A DNA stretch of 51,512 bases, taken from NCBI GenBank assembly GCA_016719385.1, contig JADJZA010000004.1, positions 1 through 51,512 on the forward strand. Direction: 5' to 3'. Both the position numbers and the translations under genes were made by a program. How positions within the stretch are numbered: position 1 is the stretch's first letter; each line of letters opens with the position of its first letter. Source of the stretch: Candidatus Microthrix subdominans (lineage in GTDB: Bacteria > Actinomycetota > Acidimicrobiia > Acidimicrobiales > Microtrichaceae). The notes under the pieces are model-generated. The model saw only the letters and a list, made by a program, of their open reading frames with translations, did no database searches and was not told where the DNA came from. This document shows, in pieces, positions 34,895 through 43,076 of the stretch.

Positions 34895-35514
34895 GCCGCC
34901 ACCTCCAAAGGTCGATACACCTTGAATCGTTGGTAGCTGGTCACCCCGCCGCAGCGTGGGGTGGGCTCCCGAACGCCGAGCTGATCAAGCCGGAACCGCA
35001 TGGCAGCGGTGGACACCTCGAAGGAGTCGGCCAGGGCCGGAATGGACTGGGTGCCTTCACCCCAGAGTCGTTTGACCCACCGTTTGGGCATCAGCGCGCA
35101 GGCAGCGAAGTAGTCGGCTGCTTGTTCGGCCCGCCGTCCCGCCGCCCGGTCGCCGTCTGGTCCGTACAGATTGATGCGGGCGTGGTGGTCGATGATGTGT
35201 TTGAACTCGTGAAACAAGCTGAACCGGCGTCGCAGCGGCGATTCCGATCCGTTGAGCGTGATGATCCAGCGCCGTCCGTCCCAGTGTGTCGTGCCGCTGG
35301 CTGGCAGCTCGTCGTCCACCCGGACCGCAATGCGGGGCATCTCAAAGATGACGTCGCTGGGAAGTGTCGGGCAGTCGATGTCGAAGTGCTGGCGCAGCCG
35401 GTTGGCTTGCAGCTCAGCCACTCGCAGCGCTTCGCCTTGGTGCATCGCTCTGGTGGGGATGACGGCTCGCAGTCCGGCAAGCGCGCTCCTGGTTGGTGTC
35501 CGCTGATGGTTCAT
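34891..35514 (-). CDS. ImmA/IrrE-family metallo-endopeptidase
   Basis: 207 residues. HEFKHIIDH at residues 102-110 is the zinc-binding HExxH motif of the family, preceded by the strand-rich RWIITLNGSESPLRRRFSLF. A downstream AADYFAACALMPKRWVKRL with a conserved-type Ala/Met segment is also typical. In ICEBs1 and related elements such a protease destroys the XRE repressor when host DNA is damaged. The gene sits between an XRE gene and the integrase with 4-bp overlaps on both sides, which argues for the same role here. The C-terminal 30 residues are rich in basic residues. Confidence 0.92.
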   Translation of the reverse strand: MNHQRTPTRSALAGLRAVIPTRAMHQGEALRVAELQANRLRQHFDIDCPTLPSDVIFEMPRIAVRVDDELPASGTTHWDGRRWIITLNGSESPLRRRFSLFHEFKHIIDHHARINLYGPDGDRAAGRRAEQAADYFAACALMPKRWVKRLWGEGTQSIPALADSFEVSTAAMRFRLDQLGVREPTPRCGGVTSYQRFKVYRPLEVAA

Positions 35515-35936
35515 GATGTTCCCCCTTTCGTTTCGTATGGCTCCTCGTGTTCGTCGGATTCGTCTTCTCCTGGTGCCGGGCCAGCAAGGGCCACACCATG
35601 TCGTTTGGCCAGCCGGGCTGCGTAGCGTTCGATCTCCTCGACCGCAGTGCTGGGCAGATCCCGGTACTTGGTCCGCAGATACGGCATGAAGTGCGGCAGA
35701 TCGCTTGGGGCGGCGTAGTCGGCCAGGGCGAACACATCCGACAGGCTCAGCCCCAACGCCTCGGTGATCCGTGACAACTTGTCCGGCTTGGGTGCAGCGA
35801 ACTGTCCGTTCTCGATCCGCACAATGGTGGCGTCGTTCATCTCACACTCCGCCGCCAGCCGCCTCGATGACCAGCCCAGCTCCTCCCGCCTCGCCCGAAG
35901 AAATGCTCCCAGTCGTTTGGCTTGTTCCTCATCCAT
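35511..35936 (-). CDS. XRE-family regulator, probable element repressor
   Basis: 141 residues. The N-terminal helix-turn-helix is LGAFLRARREELGWSSRRLAAECEMNDATIVRIENGQ, followed by ITEALGLSLSDVFALADY. The C-terminal 70 residues are helical and acidic. Order and coupling with an ImmA-like protease and the integrase suggest an ImmR-like repressor. A 22-bp palindrome lies 34 bp upstream of its start, over its probable -35 region, which fits autoregulation. A GGGAAAGGAAA ribosome site precedes the ATG. Confidence 0.92.
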   Translation of the reverse strand: MDEEQAKRLGAFLRARREELGWSSRRLAAECEMNDATIVRIENGQFAAPKPDKLSRITEALGLSLSDVFALADYAAPSDLPHFMPYLRTKYRDLPSTAVEEIERYAARLAKRHGVALAGPAPGEDESDEHEEPYETKGGTS

Positions 35937-35969
35937 ATGTCATTTCCTTTCCCATATATTCTACCACGA

Positions 35970-35991
35970 ACGACTGCGTACGCGCAGCAGT
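35970..35991. promoter_or_regulatory. Operator palindrome, site 1
   Basis: ACGACTGCG-TACG-CGCAGCAGT fits the pattern ACTGCTGCG-N4-CGCAGCAGT; the right arm is perfect. It lies just upstream of the XRE regulator. A TAGAAT box (35958-35963, minus strand) would place a -35 box inside this site. The probable ligand is the XRE protein. Confidence 0.75.
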
Positions 35992-36117
35992 AGAATTGAC
36001 AACACCAACCACCATCTTCATATTTGATGGTTTTGGTTGGGGCGCATTTGAACACTTCCGGGCGCTCCCGTCGTGACAACGAAGTGACACCCAGTCCCGA
36101 GCACCAGCGGCCTCCGG

Positions 36118-36438
36118 TTAGCCTTTTGGCCACGAGCCCGCCACCTCGCCCGCCCGATACACAGCGGCCCCAACATCTGCGGTACCACCATCGTCAATTG
36201 GCTCCACCGCGTACAGCTCCACGCCAGTCGTCTCACCAGCGGCCGAATCCACCCGAACCAGCACCGACCCGGTTGTCTCATCGGCCCGGACCGCCACACG
36301 TTCCACGCCGTCCCCGTCGGTTACTACCAGCTGCTGAGTGGTGACCTGGTCCGCCAGGCCTGCCTTCAACTCGGCAAGCTCACGGCGCAGCGAAGCCAGC
36401 TCTCGGACCAAATCTCTGCGACGACGAACCTCGAACAT
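36118..36438 (-). CDS. Small hypothetical protein with N-terminal coiled coil
   Basis: 106 residues. Residues 1-35 form a charged coiled coil (RRRRDLVRELASLRRELAELKAGL). The remainder is strand-forming with a VRADETTGSVLVRVD repeat-like pattern and GVERVAV. No membrane segment. It stands alone between the integrase control genes and the second XRE gene. Codon use and GC are like the chromosome. I do not recognise the family; such proteins are common in actinobacterial mobile elements. Confidence 0.55.
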   Translation of the reverse strand: MFEVRRRRDLVRELASLRRELAELKAGLADQVTTQQLVVTDGDGVERVAVRADETTGSVLVRVDSAAGETTGVELYAVEPIDDGGTADVGAAVYRAGEVAGSWPKG

Positions 36439-36540
36439 CCTGGAGCCCTGGGCCTTTCCGCTGGAGGTGACGGCGGGTGAGGATGGCGCTGATTCCCTCC
36501 CAGCGCAACAGGCAATCTCAGGATGCTCTGCCAGGTCAGC

Positions 36541-36780
36541 TCAGGCTTCGATCCCGTCGACAAGCCTGCCCGCGCTGACGCCCAACCCCGCCGCCACCCG
36601 CAGCACCGTCGGAAGCGACGGCACCCGATACCCACGCTCCAAGTTCGACACGAACGTCGCATGCACCTCGGCCGCCTCCGCCAAGCCTTCCTGCGTCATG
36701 CCCCGCTCCAGCCGCAGCTCTCGCACCCGAGCACCGAACGCCTCAGCAACTGCACGGTCTCTGGTTCGGTCTCGGGCCAC
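36541..36780 (-). CDS. Small XRE-family DNA-binding protein
   Basis: 79 residues from the GTG at 36780; a GTG at 36837 would give 98. The helix-turn-helix fills most of the protein: FGARVRELRLERGMTQEGLAEAAEVHATFVSNLERGYRVPSLPTVLRVAAGLGV. It is a stand-alone repressor-type domain without a sensor domain. It faces away from a short open frame with a strong ribosome site and the membrane/nuclease pair, so it may control those cargo genes. The operator seen at the other XRE gene is absent here. Confidence 0.82.
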   Translation of the reverse strand: MARDRTRDRAVAEAFGARVRELRLERGMTQEGLAEAAEVHATFVSNLERGYRVPSLPTVLRVAAGLGVSAGRLVDGIEA

Positions 36781-36867
36781 GACGGCCGATCTCAGCCGAC
36801 ACCACCCGCCAAGCCCATAGCCTACTGATAAGGTCACTCGTGTTGTTCGACACGAAGGAGCCCGCAT

Positions 36868-36987
36868 GTGGGACCAGGACTGGTGGCGGCGCTGAAGGGC
36901 ATTGCCGTCGAGATCGCCAACGGCTCGGCTGACGAGCCACCGAACCGAGAGGAGGTGAGCACCATGGTTGGAGGAGGCAGCGGCTGA
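36868..36987 (+). CDS. Possible 39-residue peptide
   Basis: GTG-initiated frame reading VGPGLVAALKGIAVEIANGS and ending in MVGGGSG. A GAAGGAG ribosome site lies 7 bases upstream. An overlapping ATG two bases earlier gives only MWDQDWWRR, nine residues with three Trp, so either frame could use the ribosome site. Too short to judge from coding bias; the site and divergent position from the XRE gene are the only support. Confidence 0.25.
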   Translation: MGPGLVAALKGIAVEIANGSADEPPNREEVSTMVGGGSG

Positions 36988-37039
36988 TACGCCGCACAAC
37001 GAGATGTCCTTGAGTAGCCCTGAGCCGCTCTCGACATCC

Positions 37040-37089
37040 AAGAAGAGGCACCCAAAGCGCTCAAGCGAGTGACACAGGTGCCTCTTCTT
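37040..37089 (+). terminator. Perfect 13-bp inverted repeat
   Basis: AAGAAGAGGCACC pairs exactly with GGTGCCTCTTCTT across a 24-base loop and runs into TTTGCG. It separates the short frame at 36868-36987 from the cargo operon. It could be a terminator, an attenuator of the operon, or a stable structured RNA. Confidence 0.55.
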
Positions 37090-37127
37090 TGCGTACAAAC
37101 AATTTGCTACAATGGTTTCATATACAC

Positions 37128-38270
37128 ATGAATGAAACCATCTCCCAACTACGAAAGACCAAGACCCTCCTCAGCGTGGTCCTGCTGGTCGTAGCTGGAG
37201 CAGCTCTCATCGCCCTCGGCCATCGCATCCAAGACGCAACCGCCTGGTACGGCTTGCTCCCACTCACCGAACTCGGTGGCATCCTGGTCGGCGCAGGCAT
37301 CCTCTCGGTCTGGCTCGACGCCTACCTCAGCCGAGAACAGAACCAACTCGAAGAACATCGCCTCCGTTCCATCCTCACCGAACAGGCTCCCGTCATGCGC
37401 GACGCCGTCCTCCAGGCCTTCGCCGCCAACCACGACGACCTCAAACGCGTCGCCACCCCTGAATTGCTCGACGGCATAATCTCCAACAGCCTGGCGCTCC
37501 GCCTCAACAGCGCCGAGTTCGCTCACGAGATCTACACCGACATCCGTGACCAAGCCATCCGAGCCGCTGAGCGCTGGCATGACGCCAACTTGTCCATCCA
37601 ACTGGCACCACTCCCCATGGGGAGTGGGACGTCCAAACGACGTCCCACCAGCTCAAGTAGCCCGAACCTGTTCTCCGTCACCGTCCGTTGGGAGTACACC
37701 ACCATCCCTGGACACCAACAGCGCCGCTTCGTCTGCACAGCGGACCGAGCCGAATACGACGAACTCGCCAACTCCAACGACGGCACCACGGGCTGGTACA
37801 TCGGCCCCAGTAGCAACGTCGACGCTGCAACCACCGAAGCATTCGAGCTGCTGGCCTTCACCGTTGACGGCGACCAGCGACCGATTCGCCGCTCCGCACG
37901 GAAGCACGGTCAGACGTACTCCGTGGCCGTCGGTGATGACGCTATGCGGGCCGCCGAACCCGTCACCATCTCCTACACCTACCGCACCACCATCGCTTCC
38001 AACGCCAACATGCTCTTCTTCTCAATCGAGCAGCCCACCAGGAACCTCAACCTCCAGTTCGACTACTCGGGCTGCGGCATCGCCAACGTCAGCACACTCG
38101 ACCTCGTCCCATCTATCCGACCCACTCGCATCGAACGAGCCCCAGCCAAGACACACACCGACACCATCCGAGTCGACCTCGATGGCTGGATCTTCCCGAG
38201 ATCGGGAGTGGCGTTTGTGTGGACGCTTGACAGCGCCATAATCCCGGCACGTTCAGGTACACCTCGCTGA
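37128..38270 (+). CDS. Two-TM membrane protein, first gene of candidate defence pair
   Basis: 380 residues from the ATG at 37128. Helices at about residues 13-33 (LLSVVLLVVAGAALIALG) and 42-60 (LPLTELGGILVGAGILSVW) form a hairpin, so the long C-terminal part is cytoplasmic. That part has a helical section (EEHRLRSILTEQAPVMRDAVLQAF) and a strand-rich domain to the end (FSVTVRWEYTTIPGHQQRRFV, NLNLQFDYSGCG). No catalytic motif is seen. The nuclease-fold gene begins 12 bp after its stop. I know no named family; membrane effector or sensor with a cytoplasmic partner is a reasonable guess only. Confidence 0.7.
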   Translation: MNETISQLRKTKTLLSVVLLVVAGAALIALGHRIQDATAWYGLLPLTELGGILVGAGILSVWLDAYLSREQNQLEEHRLRSILTEQAPVMRDAVLQAFAANHDDLKRVATPELLDGIISNSLALRLNSAEFAHEIYTDIRDQAIRAAERWHDANLSIQLAPLPMGSGTSKRRPTSSSSPNLFSVTVRWEYTTIPGHQQRRFVCTADRAEYDELANSNDGTTGWYIGPSSNVDAATTEAFELLAFTVDGDQRPIRRSARKHGQTYSVAVGDDAMRAAEPVTISYTYRTTIASNANMLFFSIEQPTRNLNLQFDYSGCGIANVSTLDLVPSIRPTRIERAPAKTHTDTIRVDLDGWIFPRSGVAFVWTLDSAIIPARSGTPR

Positions 38271-38282
38271 TATGTTGCGCAG

Positions 38283-39686
38283 ATGGCAAACGAGACGATC
38301 CTGGGGGCACAGCCGCGGCCAAGAGTTGCCGTAATCGCCCGCGATAGCCTTCTGCCAATCTTTGATGGGCTGACTGATGTCGCTCCAACGGTGGACTTCT
38401 TCAATCACTCTTCTGAGTTTAGCTGCATAGAGTACGACATTATCGTTTCGACTCAGTCAAACCTGGTCGGCCAAGACGACGGTTCAGAACGCTTCATGCG
38501 TGATGTCTTCCTCGAAGACGACTGCGGTGATGCAGTCCAGGTGTATGTAGCGTCCCCGGGTGGCGGCATCGAAGAGATGCCGTACATCTTCTACGCGGGA
38601 GTTCGCCTCCTCGAAGAGGAACAGTTCCCGGGCGCCGTAAGACTCAACTGGTGCCGTGACGTGGTCGTCGCCGAGTGCAAGCCTCCACCGCCCATGAAGT
38701 TGCCGGATCTTGTTGAGCTCACTTCGGAGCTTCATGACGAGATGGTGCGGTCAGAGCACAAGGAGGCGTTCTTCCTTGCAGCGGATCAGGCACCAACATG
38801 GGAATCGGCGGAGGGCTACCAGGGGTTGGGCATCTACAACGATGGTGTTGGGCGGAAAGCACTCGCAGCAGTCGTTCCTAGTTCGGGTGGAAGTGAGGCA
38901 CTCCTGTTGCCGTCATACGTGCCGAACTTGGCCCGATGGTTGAACACACTAATACCCAGATGGCGTCAACGATCACCTGAGCGATTTCCTCAGGAGCTGG
39001 ATTGGTCGAGCGACGATGAGTGGTCTACCGCTGAGGAGCGCTACGTGAGGCAGCGGATAGGACGGATCCAGAACGACAAGCGCGCAGCTGTATCCGAATT
39101 CGACGAGCAGATTAAGTCGCTCTCCGCCGAACTCCACCGCGTCAACCTGGCCGCCGATAGCGGTCCGAGGCGGATGCTGACCAACCAAGGTACGGAACTG
39201 GTCGATGCTGCCGCCCAAGCCATCCGGGACCTTGGCTTCGACGTTATCGACGCAGACCGTGACCTGGACTCTGAACGAGGTCAGAAGCTGGAGGATCTTC
39301 AGATCCGTGAGCCCAATCGTGAAGAGTGGATTGCTCTCGTCGAGGTGCGCGGCTACAAGGGAGGGGCCAAGACAAGCGACTTCCAGCGGCTTGCACGATT
39401 CGCAGCCAGGTACGAACGCGAGACCACGGTGTCGCCAAGCAGGAGATGGCTGATCGTCAATCATCTCATCAACGAACCTCCAGCTTCGCGACCGAAGGCC
39501 TTCGAGAGCGCGCCGGAGGACCTTGAACTATTTGCCGAGGACGGTGGTCTCGTCATTGACACCCGAGACCTGTTTCAGGTTGTTCAGATGGTAGAAGCCG
39601 GGACTCTGGGCTGGGAGACAGCCGTGGACGCACTTAGTACTCAGACCGGTCTGTTCGATCTGCCTAGTTCGGACCCGCCCGAGTAG
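38283..39686 (+). CDS. PD-(D/E)XK nuclease-fold protein, second gene of candidate defence pair
   Basis: 467 residues, visibly less GC-rich than the chromosome. The N-terminal 180 residues are mixed alpha/beta and unfamiliar. A middle helical region (EERYVRQRIGRIQNDKRAAVSEFDEQIKSLSAELH) is coiled coil. From residue 304 comes a restriction-endonuclease-like core: ELVDAAAQAIRDLGFDVIDAD, then KLEDLQI near 336, and WIALVEVRGYKGG with Glu354, Arg356 and Lys359. Arg stands where Lys is normal, though Lys359 may substitute. Such domains cut or bind DNA. Its placement 12 bp after a membrane-protein gene and near ApeA suggests phage defence, which is inference. Confidence 0.7.
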   Translation: MANETILGAQPRPRVAVIARDSLLPIFDGLTDVAPTVDFFNHSSEFSCIEYDIIVSTQSNLVGQDDGSERFMRDVFLEDDCGDAVQVYVASPGGGIEEMPYIFYAGVRLLEEEQFPGAVRLNWCRDVVVAECKPPPPMKLPDLVELTSELHDEMVRSEHKEAFFLAADQAPTWESAEGYQGLGIYNDGVGRKALAAVVPSSGGSEALLLPSYVPNLARWLNTLIPRWRQRSPERFPQELDWSSDDEWSTAEERYVRQRIGRIQNDKRAAVSEFDEQIKSLSAELHRVNLAADSGPRRMLTNQGTELVDAAAQAIRDLGFDVIDADRDLDSERGQKLEDLQIREPNREEWIALVEVRGYKGGAKTSDFQRLARFAARYERETTVSPSRRWLIVNHLINEPPASRPKAFESAPEDLELFAEDGGLVIDTRDLFQVVQMVEAGTLGWETAVDALSTQTGLFDLPSSDPPE

Positions 39687-39802
39687 AATAGGCATCAGGA
39701 CGCGCCTGGAACCGGAAGTTGAAGAGTCGATCGTCGCGACGTGGATTCGCTATATAGAGCTGCGATTCGTGGATCAGTCGAAGCAGGCAGCGAGTATGGT
39801 CC

Positions 39803-41293
39803 TCAAATCCCGTCCGAATCGGACGCTTCCGCTTCAAGGCATGAGATTTCTCCTGCGGCTAGTCGTTCGTTAAGCCGACCGACTCTTGAATCTGATGCTA
39901 GAAGAGCTACAATTTCGCCGTGTTGCCATCCAAGGTTTCGTAGTATCACGCCTCTAATCAGCCACGACAGATATTCAGAAAAGTAATACATATCAAAGGT
40001 GTCAACCTTGGTCCGGACGTCTTTGCTGCGCCCATGGGTGACAGTGTTCCGCGTCTTGACTATCGCTCCAAGTACGCGATCTGGGAACAATTCAGAGTCG
40101 CTCCCGACGGCAGCCTCGCGCAGCGCGAACATGCGCTGCCGGAGTGTGACGTCCCTTGCGAACCTCAGTTGGCCCTTCATGAACGCCTTGAGATCCTCGT
40201 CCTGCACATGCGTGATTGCTTCATCCCTGAGCTGCTTGTATTCTGCCTCGGTGTAATTGAATTGAGAGAGCTCGGAATCGCGGTGCAGAGCCTCCGCTGC
40301 GTGGCATAGCGTCACGAAACGGACTTCTGCGTAGGTCCCTGTGGGCGCTCGTTCGATGCCGAAGGTAAGGTGCATCGAACGCTCGTACTGTTGATAACTC
40401 GCGAACCAGCTCTGGACAAGCTCTATGAGCTGTTCTTGGCTCAGACCGTGAGGATCCACGAGATACTGGTCGATCCTCGAGGTCGTGCCAAGATCAGACG
40501 GCTCGCCTAACCAACCGTTGTTGAATACGACCGGGAAAGTTTGAGGGATCGTTCTGCCTTGACCAATATCGAGATCTTCTTTGATGCTGATACTGGTACT
40601 CCTGCTACTGCTGCCAGTTACGAGGTTGCTGAAGTCGACGAGCGGCGAAAGGTAGCGGTCGAGCGCCTCAGTGAAGGGAATCTCCTCGGCAAACACGAAT
40701 CGAAGCTGGACCTGCTCCTGGAGGCTGGCAAAGCCAACAGTACTTGGGCCTATTCCTGACACCTTAACTCCGGGAACCAACTCCAATAGTGTTCCGTTGA
40801 TTTGGATGGCCGTGTTGTTGCGTGGCTCATATTTGAACATGGCGCCGCCGAATTCGTCACTACCTGTCTCTGTTGTGTGCATGCTGGCCGCGAGACCTGA
40901 CAGACCGCAGCGCAGAAGCCACTCTTCCAACTCCGGTATCCGTACAATGAGGCAGCTGACGTCGGGCTGTTCGAGTGATTTGTCGTGTGCTCCAAAGAGG
41001 GCGAACCTAGGCTGGAAGACGGAACGGCCCTTGCCGGGAATGTTAACTGAAAGGTTAGTGCGCTCGCATTGGTAAAGAGTTACGTACTGGTTGGATAGCT
41101 CGCCCAGGATCGTGGGTACAGACTCCAGATTGAAAGCTTCGTTTGGGTCGCGGCGGAACCTGCCGACGAGCTCTAGCCTCAGCGACTCGCCCGGCTCATA
41201 GATGAGTTCCCCCGACAGGGAGTTCTCCTTGTTGTTCGGCAGGTACCAGTCGCCCGACTCCCGGAATGGCTCGGTCAGCTTTCGTTCGCCCAT
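39803..41293 (-). CDS. apeA: ApeA-like HEPN anti-phage protein
   Basis: 496 residues from the ATG at 41293; an ATG 18 codons earlier is possible. The N-terminal half (TEPFRESGDWYLPNNKENSLSGELIY, SLRLELVGRF) matches the ApeA N-terminal beta domain as I know it. The C-terminal half is helical and contains RNTVTH (Arg415 to His420), the R-x4-H catalytic motif of HEPN ribonucleases, in a KTRNTVTHGR context. ApeA acts alone: on infection its HEPN domain cuts host RNA and stops phage growth. The gene converges on the nuclease-fold gene and has lower GC than its surroundings, in keeping with recent acquisition. Confidence 0.78.
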   Translation of the reverse strand: MGERKLTEPFRESGDWYLPNNKENSLSGELIYEPGESLRLELVGRFRRDPNEAFNLESVPTILGELSNQYVTLYQCERTNLSVNIPGKGRSVFQPRFALFGAHDKSLEQPDVSCLIVRIPELEEWLLRCGLSGLAASMHTTETGSDEFGGAMFKYEPRNNTAIQINGTLLELVPGVKVSGIGPSTVGFASLQEQVQLRFVFAEEIPFTEALDRYLSPLVDFSNLVTGSSSRSTSISIKEDLDIGQGRTIPQTFPVVFNNGWLGEPSDLGTTSRIDQYLVDPHGLSQEQLIELVQSWFASYQQYERSMHLTFGIERAPTGTYAEVRFVTLCHAAEALHRDSELSQFNYTEAEYKQLRDEAITHVQDEDLKAFMKGQLRFARDVTLRQRMFALREAAVGSDSELFPDRVLGAIVKTRNTVTHGRSKDVRTKVDTFDMYYFSEYLSWLIRGVILRNLGWQHGEIVALLASDSRVGRLNERLAAGEISCLEAEASDSDGI

Positions 41294-41350
41294 GCCACCA
41301 GAATAGGGCAGTGTGGTTCGGGGTCGGTTCCGGAAGCGATCAATCAAAGT

Positions 41351-42007
41351 TCAGTAGTCGCAGTCGAACACATGCACACCGTCCCCATCTTGGCCAACCT
41401 GCAGCTCACAGGCGAGGTCTCGGGCGAACGCTTCGATATCGAGCCGTATGTACGGCCGCAGCATCTCCGGCCCCAGCCCCTCGGTATCGACTCCGAGGTC
41501 ATCGAGTAGCTGCTCGGCGTAGTCCTCCATCGAGTCCCAGCGCCCGAGGTAGTGCTGGTCGAATTCGTCCAGCTCCTGCTCACCGGTGCCAACACAGCCC
41601 ACCCAGTGGGCGAAGGCCGGTCCGTGTTTGGCCAGCCCTGCTCCGATTCGAGCGATGGTGTCGGTCTGTTCGTATTCGGACAGGTGGATGCCGCCGAAGC
41701 CTTCGTAGTCGTGGATGGCCCACTCTTCGGCTCCGGGTTGGCTAGATCGTTCCAGCATGGCCGTGATGGCCTCCTCGATCTCGTCTTCGTCTTGGTCGGC
41801 CCGGATCCAGGCTCCGTGCAGCACTCCGGCGTTGTAGTCGGACAGTGACGCCGCGTAGATCTTGGGTGTCGGCCAGTCCGATCCTTCGGCTCGTTGGTCG
41901 GTTCGGTCCTGCTCCTGCCCGTCCCCGAGGCCCATAGCCCCGTCCGGATGTCGGCGCTGGCCGTGTTGTTGGTCATCTTCGTGTGGTTGTCGTGGTTGGT
42001 TCTCCAT
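41351..42007 (-). CDS. ardA: Antirestriction protein ArdA
   Basis: 218 residues from the ATG at 42007, which has a clear AAAGGAGA ribosome site. A polar leader of about 45 residues precedes the ArdA fold: IYAASLSDYNAGVLHGAWIRADQDEDEIEEAITAML, then EEWAIHDYEGFGGIHLSEY and YLGRWDSMEDYAEQLLDDLG. The protein is strongly acidic, as expected for this DNA mimic, which blocks type I restriction enzymes when conjugative DNA enters a new host. It lies 34 bp downstream of the methyltransferase on the same strand, so both belong to the transfer or establishment operon. Confidence 0.93.
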   Translation of the reverse strand: MENQPRQPHEDDQQHGQRRHPDGAMGLGDGQEQDRTDQRAEGSDWPTPKIYAASLSDYNAGVLHGAWIRADQDEDEIEEAITAMLERSSQPGAEEWAIHDYEGFGGIHLSEYEQTDTIARIGAGLAKHGPAFAHWVGCVGTGEQELDEFDQHYLGRWDSMEDYAEQLLDDLGVDTEGLGPEMLRPYIRLDIEAFARDLACELQVGQDGDGVHVFDCDY

Positions 42008-42041
42008 TTCGTTGTCTCCTTTGCGTATTCGTGGTTGTTGT

Positions 42042-43076
42042 TCAGGCCGCCTTTGCGGGCGGCTGTTGTCGCTGCTTCTCGATTCGTGTCCGTGCCAGCT
42101 CGGCGTAGCCAGGGTTGAGTTCGATGCCGAGCCAGTCCCGACCGTGCCGCCGGGCGGCGACTGCCACGGTTCCGGCTCCGAGGAATGGATCGAGCACGAT
42201 GCCGGGCCGATGCTCGCCGCCGCAGTCACAGCCCGGTTCCAGCTCCCCAGCCACTGCCAGGTGCCCTACCAGGCGGTGGGTGCCACGTCGCCACGGCTTG
42301 TCGCAGTTGGTGCAGACCCGTTCGGGGCAGCTGGCCAGCAGCGGTCTGGTGACGAGCTGTTCGGGGAAGGTGGCGAAGTGGGCGCCTCGGAAGTTGGAGG
42401 TGGCCAGGTGCCAGACGTCCCCGGGGTTCTTGCCGAGCGGGTGTCCGGCCCTCCCGGCTGCCTTGGCGGCTTTCAGCCCGGATTGGTTCCCGGCCAGCGG
42501 CCCGGCCCAGTCCGGTTTGGACAGCGAAGCCGTTCCCGTGGTTTCTCCACCTGATCTGTCCGCCGTGCTGCCGGCTGTTCGAGTGGTGCGGTGGGGGATT
42601 CGGATGGCGTCGAGGTCGAAGTAGTAGTGCCGGCTGTGGGTGAGTAGGTAGATGCTCTCCCAGGTGCAGCTGAGCCGGTCCTTCACCGAGGAGGGCATCG
42701 GGTTTGTTTTGGCCCAGACGATCTTGTTGCGGACGGTCCACCCCCGCTTGGTGAGCTCCAGGGCGATTCGTTCCGGTCCGAGCAGCAGGCTCTTGGCGGG
42801 TGCTCCGACCGATTCATGTCGGCTGTAGCTGTCGCCAAGGTTGAGCCACAGACTCCCGGTCGGCTTGAGTAGCCGCCCGCTGGCCTCGACTACGTCAACG
42901 AGCTGCTCGACCCAGCGTTCAACTGAGGCTTCCAGCCCAATCTGGTCGTCGGTGCCGTAGTTGCGCAGCGCGAAGTAGGGCGGGCTGGTGATGACACAGT
43001 CGACCGACGATTCCGGCAGGGTGGGCAGCACGTGGCGGACGTCGCCCTCGATGATCTGGTTCCTGGGCAGCCTCAC
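42042..43076 (-). CDS. DNA methyltransferase, m4C/m6A type (TSPPY)
   Basis: 344 residues from a GTG that overlaps the previous stop by 4 bp. The catalytic motif IV is CVITSPPYFALRNYG near residue 30, and the SAM-binding motif I is VLDPFLGAGTVAVAARRHGRDWLGIELN near residue 300, the beta-class order with the catalytic motif first. SPPY suggests N4-cytosine, though adenine methylation cannot be excluded. A CTNCDKPW...CDC cysteine cluster near residue 260 may bind zinc. No restriction nuclease is encoded beside it, so it is an orphan enzyme that probably protects the element together with ArdA. Confidence 0.92.
   Translation of the reverse strand: MRLPRNQIIEGDVRHVLPTLPESSVDCVITSPPYFALRNYGTDDQIGLEASVERWVEQLVDVVEASGRLLKPTGSLWLNLGDSYSRHESVGAPAKSLLLGPERIALELTKRGWTVRNKIVWAKTNPMPSSVKDRLSCTWESIYLLTHSRHYYFDLDAIRIPHRTTRTAGSTADRSGGETTGTASLSKPDWAGPLAGNQSGLKAAKAAGRAGHPLGKNPGDVWHLATSNFRGAHFATFPEQLVTRPLLASCPERVCTNCDKPWRRGTHRLVGHLAVAGELEPGCDCGGEHRPGIVLDPFLGAGTVAVAARRHGRDWLGIELNPGYAELARTRIEKQRQQPPAKAA

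Noticed and set aside
36024..36344. A plus-strand frame reading MMVLVGAHLNTSG following a TTGACA box
   Set aside because: Composition is Pro/Arg/His-rich and it opposes the small coiled-coil gene, which is far more protein-like. No good -10 box follows TTGACA at the right distance.
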